A stretch of DNA of 12,198 bases from Bacteroidales bacterium UBA755. GTDB lineage: Bacteria > Bacteroidota > Bacteroidia > Bacteroidales > UBA932. The position numbers and the translations under genes are program-made. The notes below the pieces were generated by a model. The model ran no database searches, had not been told where the DNA came from, and saw only the letters and a program-made list of their open reading frames with translations. Below are positions 1 to 6,765 of this stretch, one piece after another. Location: contig DBKH01000072.1 of assembly GCA_002297815.1 (NCBI GenBank), forward strand, positions 1 through 12,198, in the 5' to 3' direction. Numbering within the stretch: the first letter of the stretch is position 1; each line of letters opens with the position of its first letter.

Positions 1-753
1 GGTGAGAAGCGAGGATGGTTCTACTTGGTTCCGGCCATCGCGATCTGGTCGCTCTTCTATTATGCCGGCATCCACTCCACGATGTCGGGCGTGGTGATGG
101 CTTTCCTAGTTCCGATGACCCCTCGGTTCAACGAGGCCTACTTCCACAGAAAGCGTCTCCAGTACATCCGCAGGCTTAATGAATATAATGGGATAGCCTC
201 CACCTCCTCCGAATTTCCTAATGGTCCGCAGAGACATTGCCTGAGGCGTCTGTCCGCCATCTCCAGGGATTCCATCGGAATGAGTTACCGTCTTGAGCAC
301 GCCCTCGGCCCTTGGGTCAACTTCCTGATCATGCCGATCTTCGCCCTTGCCAACGCTGGTGTCGAGATTCCGGATGTGTCCTATTTCAACGTGTTCCAAT
401 TCGACCAGGCTCTGGGCAGCGTGAGCATGGGAATATTCCTTGGCCTTGTTCTTGGCAAGCCTCTTGGAATCTCCCTCGCCAGCTTCATCGCTGTAAAGCT
501 TCATGTGGGAGAGATGCCGGCCAAGGCCTCTTGGGTCATGCTGATTGCTGTGGCCTGCCTTGGTGGTATCGGATTCACAATGTCGATTTTTGTGGACACC
601 CTGTCATTCGGTGACCAGGCTCCTGAGATCACAGCCCGTCTTCGTGACATGGGCAAGGTGGCCGTTCTGATGGGTTCCCTTTGCGCTGGCATCTTGGGCA
701 GCATCCTTATCAACATTGTCCACGGAATCGAATCAAAGAAAGTCAAGAATTAA
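1..753 (+). CDS. nhaA: Na+/H+ antiporter NhaA, C-terminal part (5' truncated by window edge)
   Basis: Integral inner-membrane antiporter that exchanges Na+ (or Li+) for H+ and serves pH and sodium homeostasis. The frame is open from base 1, so about 250 C-terminal residues of a family usually near 390-440 residues are visible; the true start lies upstream. The recognisable NhaA motifs are LEHALGPWVNF followed by IMPIFALANAGV (around bases 289-360), GKPLGIS (lysine codon at 457-459, the position of the functionally important Lys300 of E. coli NhaA in helix X), and GGIGFTMSIFV in helix XI (around 565-597). The paired Asp residues of helix V that bind the ion would lie before the window. A basic stretch and polar linker between two hydrophobic halves is usual for the family. 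The stop is only 2 bp before the next ATG, so translation may be coupled to the HprK-like gene. Family call is secure; substrate detail is by homology. Confidence 0.96.
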   Translation, partial: GEKRGWFYLVPAIAIWSLFYYAGIHSTMSGVVMAFLVPMTPRFNEAYFHRKRLQYIRRLNEYNGIASTSSEFPNGPQRHCLRRLSAISRDSIGMSYRLEHALGPWVNFLIMPIFALANAGVEIPDVSYFNVFQFDQALGSVSMGIFLGLVLGKPLGISLASFIAVKLHVGEMPAKASWVMLIAVACLGGIGFTMSIFVDTLSFGDQAPEITARLRDMGKVAVLMGSLCAGILGSILINIVHGIESKKVKN

Positions 754-755
754 GA

Positions 756-1631
756 ATGAAGAAATATTATAAAATAGCTGAGCATGTGATCGCCATTAAG
801 GCGGAAGACTCTTCCCCTGTGTGGACAATGTGCCCGAACTATACCCCTTTTGAATCTGAGGCCTCTGACTCGGTTGTCTGTTCATTGGAGTTCGTGCCAC
901 ATCTTGAGGTTCCAGAAGCCGTTTTAGTGCATGATGTCTTGGAAAAAGGCTTCCCAAGGCTGAGAATTAGTCATTTTGACGGAGGTTGGATTGTGGAAAT
1001 GTCCCCTGAGAGGGATCTTCCGTTTGTGGCTTGCCTTAAGGCATCGGAGGGATTTGAATCAGGGATGATTGAAGTGTTTCCCGGAAAGGAAAAAGCAACG
1101 CGTTTCGCTTTGGACAACGCCATGATGATGTTGTTTGCGCTGTCCACTGCTACCCTTGGCACATTGGAGATTCATTCTTCTGTTACCCTTTGGAATGGGA
1201 AAGGCTATGCCTTTCTAGGCAAGAGCGGAACAGGGAAGAGCACCCACAGTCGCTTGTGGAAAGAGAACATTCCTGGCTGCGAATTGCTCAACGATGACAA
1301 TCCTATCATAAGGATCATTGATGGGCAAGCTCGCATCTATGGTTCTCCATGGAGTGGTAAAACGCCTTGTTACAAAAACTTAAGTGCACCACTGGGTGCA
1401 GTGGTGCGTATTAGCCAAAGTCCAGAGAACAAGATTCACCGTCTGAGCGTGATCGAGGCTTATGCATCAATGTTTTCATCTTGTTCCGCTTTCCGTGAAA
1501 TCAAGGACACAGCGGACGGACTGCATGCCACTTTGGCTGAACTGGTTTCAAAAGTACCTATGTACTTGCTTGACTGTCGCCCTGATGCAGAGGCTGCTCA
1601 TTTGTGCCATTCAACTGTGACAGGACAATGA
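756..1631 (+). CDS. HPr kinase/phosphorylase-like P-loop protein, putative RiPP-associated peptide kinase
   Basis: Predicted soluble 291-residue ATP-dependent kinase related to the C-terminal domain of HPr kinase/phosphorylase (HprK). Visible motifs are IHSS at 139-142, a Walker A loop GKSGTGKST at 155-163, LLNDDNP at 177-183 with the acidic pair expected for the catalytic/Mg2+ site, and GSPWSGKT at 196-203. This set is typical of the HprK-like proteins found beside PqqD and peptidase genes, some of which (in lasso-peptide clusters such as paeninodin) phosphorylate the precursor peptide. Residues 1-130 do not look like the HprK N-terminal domain. ATG 756 is chosen because it lies 2 bp after the nhaA stop and the longer frame from 681 would run inside nhaA. 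The end overlaps the next gene in ATGA. Automated pipelines may label such proteins ATP-type PEP carboxykinase; nothing here supports that activity. The family call is fairly sure; the peptide substrate is inferred. Confidence 0.82.
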   Translation: MKKYYKIAEHVIAIKAEDSSPVWTMCPNYTPFESEASDSVVCSLEFVPHLEVPEAVLVHDVLEKGFPRLRISHFDGGWIVEMSPERDLPFVACLKASEGFESGMIEVFPGKEKATRFALDNAMMMLFALSTATLGTLEIHSSVTLWNGKGYAFLGKSGTGKSTHSRLWKENIPGCELLNDDNPIIRIIDGQARIYGSPWSGKTPCYKNLSAPLGAVVRISQSPENKIHRLSVIEAYASMFSSCSAFREIKDTADGLHATLAELVSKVPMYLLDCRPDAEAAHLCHSTVTGQ

Positions 1632-2053
1632 CCTCCGTACAACTTCCGAATGATGTCCTACTTTCTGGGGCGGAGGTTTTTCTGAACGAGGGAAGGGATG
1701 TTGTCCTTAAGACCAAGGGGAACAGCATGTTGCCTTTCATTCGAGGAGACAAGGACAGTGTGAGACTTAGAAAATCAGACAGCCTTGAGGTAGGAGACAT
1801 TGTACTAGTCAGACTTCCAGGAAGATACGTGATGCACCGGATTATCTCATCAGCGGGTGATGATTTTGTGATGATGGGAGATGGTAATCTCGTTGGGACG
1901 GAGAGTTTCAATCGGAATGATGTGATTGGAAAGGTCGTGACTATCATCAAAGAGAATGGTAAGGAAGTGATTCCGGGAAAAGGCTGGCTTTGGAAGAAGT
2001 TACGTCCCGTAAGACGTTATCTGCTTGCTATTTATAGAAGAATATGTAATTGA
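1628..2053 (+). CDS. S24/S26-family serine peptidase, signal-peptidase-like, Ser-His type
   Basis: Small 141-residue protein with the fold signature of signal peptidase/LexA-type proteases. The order of motifs is KGNSMLPFIRGD (30-41, nucleophile candidate Ser33), EVGDIVLVRL (54-63), YVMHRII (67-73) and MGDGN (83-87). In bacterial type I signal peptidase a Lys acts as the base; here the aligned position is His70 in an HR pair, as in the SipW and eukaryotic/archaeal Sec11 branch (S26B), and Asp85 sits in the GDN-like box. There is no N-terminal membrane segment and no signal sequence; only a short basic, amphipathic C-terminus (about 121-141) could touch a membrane. ATG 1628 overlaps the previous stop (ATGA), which makes it a better start than the in-frame GTG at 1604. 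The gene sits between a kinase and a PqqD protein, so its likely job is cutting a leader peptide. The exact substrate is unknown. Confidence 0.8.
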   Translation: MTSVQLPNDVLLSGAEVFLNEGRDVVLKTKGNSMLPFIRGDKDSVRLRKSDSLEVGDIVLVRLPGRYVMHRIISSAGDDFVMMGDGNLVGTESFNRNDVIGKVVTIIKENGKEVIPGKGWLWKKLRPVRRYLLAIYRRICN

Positions 2054-2062
2054 TCAAATACG

Positions 2063-2332
2063 ATGAAAATTAAAGATGGATTTGTACTCCGTTCTATCGG
2101 AGATAACCACATGGTTGTGGGCGAGGGCTTAGCTCAGATTAATTTCAATAAGATCGTGTCGATGAACTCGACTGCTGCTTACCTTTGGAATAAACTTCAA
2201 GGCAAGGATTTCAGCAAGGAGGATGCTTGCTCGCTTTTGTTGGAAGCTTATGATGTCGATGAAAAAACAGCTGCCGCTGATGCCTCTGCACTAGTTGACA
2301 AATGGATTGAAAGTGGATTGGTAGAGGAGTAG
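2063..2332 (+). CDS. PqqD-like peptide-recognition protein (RRE)
   Basis: An 89-residue protein with the PqqD pattern: an N-terminal beta-rich part (KDGFVLRSIGDNHMVV, residues 4-19), the FNKIVSMNSTAAYLWNKLQG block (28-47), and two helices ending in a KWIESGLVEE tail (80-89). PqqD proteins are RiPP recognition elements: a winged-helix-like fold that grips the leader of a precursor peptide and presents it to modifying enzymes. No pqqABCEF genes or radical SAM enzyme are visible, so a role in PQQ synthesis is unlikely, and the protein more plausibly serves the adjacent kinase, peptidase and transporter. It begins 9 bp after the peptidase stop and its TAG stop shares one base with the GTG start of the ABC transporter. 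The family assignment is strong for so short a protein because both the sequence pattern and the neighbourhood agree. Confidence 0.85.
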   Translation: MKIKDGFVLRSIGDNHMVVGEGLAQINFNKIVSMNSTAAYLWNKLQGKDFSKEDACSLLLEAYDVDEKTAAADASALVDKWIESGLVEE

Positions 2333-3996
2333 TGAAGAGTCTGGGAAGCTGCCTTAGGAGTCTTGTTAGGATGTCTGTCCCCGCAAGGAGATGGATGTTG
2401 GCGTGTGTGCTTCTCGGAATTGTTCGCATCGCTGCCTCTTTGTCTTTCGTCTGGGTCTGCAAAGAGATAGTGGATGTGGTGACGGGCGTTTCAAGTGTCG
2501 CGCTTTCTGGCAGGATTACCTTGATGATCAGCATTATGGCTGTTCAGTTGTTTTGCAATGTGGCATATTCCTACTGTGAGAAGTACGGTTTGCTTTGCGT
2601 TCAGAACACTTTGCGAGCGGACTTGTTTTCCCAAGTATTGTCCAGTGAGTGGACTGGACGCGAGAAATTCAACAGTGGCGATGCTGTCAACCGTTTGGAA
2701 GAGGACATCAGGGTGGTGTCCGAATTGTTGTGCAGCCATATTCCCGGTTCCATTGTGACATCGTGCCAACTTGCCGCAGCTTCTGTCTATCTGCTTCTGA
2801 TGGCTCCAGGTTTGCTGTGGATGCTGGTTCTGCTGATGGTGTTGGCTATCATTGGTTCGCGGCTTTTCTTCTTCAAACTCAGATCTTTAACATCAGACAT
2901 AAGAACCCTAGACAGCGATGTGCAGCAGTTGATTCAAGAGAATCTCCAGAATAGGGTCGTGGCTTTGACATTGGTTGGAGCAACGAGGATTATGGGGTCT
3001 TTGGGCAGTCTTCAGGAACGATTAAAGGGCAAGACTGTTCGTAGGCTCAACTACAATGCTGTAGCTCGTGGTTTCATGTCCTTCGGATTCATGAGCGGCT
3101 ACGCGTCAGCTTTTCTGTGGGGAGTCCTTGGGATCAGAAGCGGGACGGTGAGTTTTGGTATGATGACTGCTTTCCTCCAGTTGGTTGGACAGGTCCAAAG
3201 GCCAGTTGCAGACCTAGCAAGGGAACTTCCTGCGTTCATCCATGCGTTGACTTCCATTGAGAGACTAATGGAACTTGAGAGTCTGCCTGAAGAAGCAAAT
3301 GGGCCGAAGTGGGAAGCCAACGGTGCTGTTGGGGTACGTTTTGACAATGTTTGTTTTGAATATCCAACCTCGCAAGGCGTAAGGATTCTGGATTCATTCT
3401 CCCACGATTTCTGTCCCGGAACCCTGACTGTGATTGCCGGACCGACGGGTGCCGGAAAGAGCACGATGGTTCGCCTTATGCTTGGACTCTTGAAACCTAT
3501 GTCTGGAACTGTTTCTGTTTATGATGCGCATTCTTCATGTGAGGCTAGCAAATCTACTCGTGGTAATTTCCGTTATGTTCCTCAGGGCAATTCGCTGATG
3601 AGTGGAACAATACGTGATAATCTACTGCTTGCTGATGCCTCAGCTTCTGAGGAGCGCATGCGTTCTGCACTGCACACGGCTGTAGCTGATTTCGTTTTTA
3701 GCCTTCCCGATGGTCTTGACACGATTTGCGGAGAGTCCGGAGGAGGCTTGAGTGAGGGCCAATGCCAACGCATTGCCATTGCCAGGGCTTTGCTGCACCG
3801 TGGAGGTGTACTACTTTTGGACGAATCCACTTCTTCTCTTGATCCTGAAACTGAGACTAATCTTTTAGCTAATCTTCGCTCCTATGTCAAGAATGTTCCC
3901 GAATCTACTGACAAGTCTGATGCGCTGACAGTTGTCTTTATTTCTCACCGTGAGGCTGTCATGGCCTCAGCGGACGAGCTCCTGCGTTTGGGGTAA
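2332..3996 (+). CDS. ABC exporter, fused membrane and ATPase domains
   Basis: A 554-residue half-transporter that should work as a homodimer. Six hydrophobic segments lie at about 22-44, 62-82, 141-157, 160-181, 249-268 and 275-293, giving the type IV (exporter) arrangement. The ATPase domain from about 335 has Walker A GPTGAGKST (370-378), Q-loop Gln418 in YVPQGN, signature LSEGQ (473-477), Walker B VLLLDES (493-499) with Glu498 as catalytic base, and switch His539 in ISHRE. All catalytic residues are present. It lacks the N-terminal C39 peptidase domain of many peptide exporters, which fits a separate peptidase in the operon. The start is GTG 2332, overlapping the pqqD-like stop as TAGTG; ATG 2371 (residue 14) is an alternative. 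The predicted cargo is a peptide, judged only from neighbours; lipid or drug export cannot be excluded. Confidence 0.9.
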   Translation: MKSLGSCLRSLVRMSVPARRWMLACVLLGIVRIAASLSFVWVCKEIVDVVTGVSSVALSGRITLMISIMAVQLFCNVAYSYCEKYGLLCVQNTLRADLFSQVLSSEWTGREKFNSGDAVNRLEEDIRVVSELLCSHIPGSIVTSCQLAAASVYLLLMAPGLLWMLVLLMVLAIIGSRLFFFKLRSLTSDIRTLDSDVQQLIQENLQNRVVALTLVGATRIMGSLGSLQERLKGKTVRRLNYNAVARGFMSFGFMSGYASAFLWGVLGIRSGTVSFGMMTAFLQLVGQVQRPVADLARELPAFIHALTSIERLMELESLPEEANGPKWEANGAVGVRFDNVCFEYPTSQGVRILDSFSHDFCPGTLTVIAGPTGAGKSTMVRLMLGLLKPMSGTVSVYDAHSSCEASKSTRGNFRYVPQGNSLMSGTIRDNLLLADASASEERMRSALHTAVADFVFSLPDGLDTICGESGGGLSEGQCQRIAIARALLHRGGVLLLDESTSSLDPETETNLLANLRSYVKNVPESTDKSDALTVVFISHREAVMASADELLRLG

Positions 3997-4045
3997 GATC
4001 TTTTCGTACAGGAAAACAGGTGAAACGATATTCCTAAGTTTTTTG

Positions 4046-4053
4046 TAAATTTG
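4046..4053 (+). promoter_or_regulatory. Candidate Bacteroidetes -7 promoter box for mutS
   Basis: TAAATTTG matches the TAnnTTTG consensus for the major Bacteroidetes sigma factor and lies in the 123-bp AT-rich gap between the ABC exporter and mutS. It would put the transcript start near 4060, about 60 nt before the ATG. No good TTTG sits at the usual 19-21 bp upstream spacing, so the call rests on the -7 box and position alone. Confidence 0.4.
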
Positions 4054-4119
4054 TATTCTTGCAGGTGTTGGGGATTCTACGTCTGCAATTTTATTTTGAA
4101 TTACTCATAAGACATTGAT

Positions 4120-6765
4120 ATGGCGAAAAATAAGGTGCCGGAGGACACTCCGCTGATCAAGCAGTTTTTCTCTGTGAAGGCTCAGCATCCTGAGGCTGTG
4201 TTGCTTTACAGGGTGGGGGACTTCTATGAGTCTTACTCCGATGACGCAGTGCTGGTCAGCAAGGTTTTGGGCATCGTACAGACCAAGAAATCCAACGGGG
4301 ACAAAGGCTACATCGAGATGGCCGGATTTCCGCATCATGCTTTGGACGTGTATCTTCCGAAATTAGTACGTGCTGGTTACAAAGTGGCAGTCTGCGACCA
4401 ACTAGAGGATCCTAAATTCGCCAAGAAACTCGTAAAACGAGGAGTCACTGAACTTGTCACGCCCGGAGTGGCTTTCAGCGACCAGCTTTTGGATCAGAAG
4501 GAAAACAATTTCCTTGTTGGTTTGACTTTCGACAAAGACCAGTGCGGAGCCGCTTTCCTAGATGTCTCTACAGGCTCTTTTCAGGTGGCGCAGGGATCTT
4601 TGGACTACATCGGAACCTTGATTGCTTCGCTGAATCCTAAGGAGATTGTGGTCCAGAAAGGCTACGAGAAAGGTGTCAGGGAAAAGTACGGTGACAAGCT
4701 TTACGTCACCACTATTGAAGAATGGGCCTTTGTCTATGACGCTGCGGTTGAGAGACTTAAGAAGCAGTTTGAAGTAGATTCGCTGAAAGGATTCGCTGTC
4801 AATGGTTTTCCTTTGGGAATATGCTCGGCTGGGGCGCTGATAGTCTATTTGGAACAGACACAGCACACGGGTCTAAGGAACATCTGCTCGATTTCAAGGA
4901 TAGATGAGGGAAAGTTCGTGTGGATGGACAAGTTTACGTTGAGGAACTTGGAGATATTCAATTCGTCTGTAGGTGGTGAGGGTGTGTCGCTCGTGAGCGT
5001 CATTGACAGGACCTCCTCTCCTATGGGTGCCAGACTTCTGAGAACTTGGCTCGCGATGCCAGTAATTGACATCAAGGAACTTAACAGCCGTTATGATGTT
5101 GTGCAGCACTTCCTAGAAGCCGATGAGGATTTGGAGAATATTCAAAGATATGTCGGTGGCATCGGTGATCTTGAGAGAATCATCTCCAGAGCTGCCACGG
5201 GGCGGATTGCCCCTCGCGAGGTTATGCAGCTTGGACGTGGACTTGCTAGCATGGAGCCGATAGCGATACTTTGCAAAGGACACGGTGTCAAGGCTTTGGA
5301 TTCTCTTGTGGGCGGGATGAAAAACTGCTCGAAGCTTCTTGAGCAGATCAAAAAGACCATGACAGCAGACCCAGCTGCCGCTATCGGGAAAGGTGAAGTC
5401 ATCGCATCGGGCGTTGATGCCGAGTTAGATGAATTAAGGAATATCTCATCCGGAGGCAAGGACTACCTCCTCAAACTCCAGCAATCAGAAGCGGAGAGAA
5501 CAGGAATATCCTCGCTCAAAATCAGCTACAACAATGTCTTCGGTTACTTTATCGAAGTCCGGAATGCTTTCAAAGACTTGGTTCCACCGGAATGGATTCG
5601 CAAACAGACCCTTGTCAACGCTGAGCGCTATGTTACTAATGAGCTTAAGGAATATGAAGAGAAAATCTTGAGTGCGGAAGACCGAATCTATGCTCTTGAG
5701 ACAAGGATTTACGGAGAGTTGGTTGCAGAGATCCAAAGGAATATCCCTGCGATTCAGACTAATTGCCGGATTATAGCGCGGTTGGACGTGCTTTCTGGTT
5801 TTGCTCGGTTGGCGCGGGACAACCACTACAACCGTCCTGAGATGACCAAAGATCTTACGCTTGAAATCAAGGCGGGCCGCCACCCGGTGATAGAGACCCT
5901 TATGCCAGCGGGGGAAGAGTATGTTCCCAACGACATATTCCTTGACAACAAGAAGCAGCAGATCATCATTCTGACCGGTCCTAACATGGCTGGTAAGTCG
6001 GCTCTGCTCCGGCAGACGGCACTCATTGTGTTACTGGCCCAGATCGGTTCGTTCGTGCCTGCGGACAGTGCTCGGATCGGGTACTTCGACAAGATATTCA
6101 CAAGGGTCGGAGCCACTGACAACATCTCTCGTGGAGAGTCCACCTTCATGGTCGAGATGCTGGAGACATCTATGATCCTGCACAACCTTTCAGAGCGCTC
6201 CCTCGTGCTTTTGGATGAGATCGGGCGAGGAACTTCAACTTACGATGGAATGTCGATTGCGAGGGCTATTGTCGAATATATTCATGAATATGGTCGTGGG
6301 GCTAAGACGCTGTTCGCCACTCATTATCACGAGCTTAACGATCTTGAAGAGGTATATTCAAGAGTCAAGAACTTCCACATTGCTGTGAAGGAGGTAGGCA
6401 CTCAGGTGATTTTTCTGCGCAAACTCAAGGAGGGTGGGACAGCGCATAGCTTTGGTATTCATGTCGCAAGGATGGCTGGGATGCCGAAAGAGGTCATCCA
6501 AAGCGCTGAGAACACTTTGAAAGCTTTGGAAATGAATGATTCCCAGCATCTTGTCAGTGCTAAGAAAGGTGAGATCAAGAAGCCTGTCCAAACAAAGGCC
6601 GGTACCATTGAGAGTGATGGCAGCCTCCAACTCTCGTTCTTCCAGTTGGATGACCCAACGCTCGGCTCCCTGCGTGACAAACTCTCTGGAGTCGATCTGA
6701 ACAACATCACCCCACTTCAAGCATTCGATCTACTCCGTTCTATGAAGGAAGAACTCGGACTTTAG
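4120..6765 (+). CDS. mutS: DNA mismatch repair ATPase MutS
   Basis: Binds mispaired and slipped DNA and, with ATP, recruits MutL to begin mismatch repair in the cytoplasm. The 881-residue length is normal for MutS1. The mismatch-reading Phe-X-Glu is FYE at 35-37 within VGDFYESYSDDA. The connector and lever domains follow, then the ATPase domain with Walker A GPNMAGKS (620-627), STFMVEM (674-680), Walker B LVLLDEIGRGTS (695-706) and ATHYHEL (733-739). All key residues are intact, so a mutator defect is not expected. Near the C-terminus QLSFF (837-841) fits the consensus of a beta-clamp binding peptide, followed by the helical tetramerisation-type tail (about 850-881). ATG 4120 is the only sensible start: it opens directly into the conserved N-terminal domain. 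The gene is probably transcribed from its own promoter. Its stop overlaps the stop of the convergent acetyltransferase gene by 4 bp. Confidence 0.98.
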   Translation: MAKNKVPEDTPLIKQFFSVKAQHPEAVLLYRVGDFYESYSDDAVLVSKVLGIVQTKKSNGDKGYIEMAGFPHHALDVYLPKLVRAGYKVAVCDQLEDPKFAKKLVKRGVTELVTPGVAFSDQLLDQKENNFLVGLTFDKDQCGAAFLDVSTGSFQVAQGSLDYIGTLIASLNPKEIVVQKGYEKGVREKYGDKLYVTTIEEWAFVYDAAVERLKKQFEVDSLKGFAVNGFPLGICSAGALIVYLEQTQHTGLRNICSISRIDEGKFVWMDKFTLRNLEIFNSSVGGEGVSLVSVIDRTSSPMGARLLRTWLAMPVIDIKELNSRYDVVQHFLEADEDLENIQRYVGGIGDLERIISRAATGRIAPREVMQLGRGLASMEPIAILCKGHGVKALDSLVGGMKNCSKLLEQIKKTMTADPAAAIGKGEVIASGVDAELDELRNISSGGKDYLLKLQQSEAERTGISSLKISYNNVFGYFIEVRNAFKDLVPPEWIRKQTLVNAERYVTNELKEYEEKILSAEDRIYALETRIYGELVAEIQRNIPAIQTNCRIIARLDVLSGFARLARDNHYNRPEMTKDLTLEIKAGRHPVIETLMPAGEEYVPNDIFLDNKKQQIIILTGPNMAGKSALLRQTALIVLLAQIGSFVPADSARIGYFDKIFTRVGATDNISRGESTFMVEMLETSMILHNLSERSLVLLDEIGRGTSTYDGMSIARAIVEYIHEYGRGAKTLFATHYHELNDLEEVYSRVKNFHIAVKEVGTQVIFLRKLKEGGTAHSFGIHVARMAGMPKEVIQSAENTLKALEMNDSQHLVSAKKGEIKKPVQTKAGTIESDGSLQLSFFQLDDPTLGSLRDKLSGVDLNNITPLQAFDLLRSMKEELGL

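Noticed and set aside
681..755. Upstream extension of the HprK-like frame
   Set aside because: It would overlap the end of nhaA by 73 bp and adds 25 residues with no family likeness; ATG 756 is a better start.
1604..1627. GTG start eight codons upstream for the S26-type peptidase
   Set aside because: The ATG at 1628 forms a standard ATGA overlap with the previous stop and the added residues show no conservation that I recognise.
756..1631. PEP carboxykinase (ATP) as the identity of the P-loop protein
   Set aside because: At 291 residues it is far shorter than PckA and the motif set (HSS, GKSGTGKST, LNDD) is that of HprK-like kinases.
2063..2332. PQQ cofactor biosynthesis
   Set aside because: Only a PqqD-like gene is present; there is no PqqA peptide, PqqE radical SAM enzyme or PqqB/C in the window.
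4001..4016. TTTTC...GAAAA inverted repeat after the ABC exporter as a terminator
   Set aside because: The stem is only 5 AT-rich base pairs with no following T-run, too weak to call.
5850..6330. Possible loss of MutS ATPase function
   Set aside because: Walker A, Walker B, signature and switch His motifs were read through and all are intact, with no frameshift.
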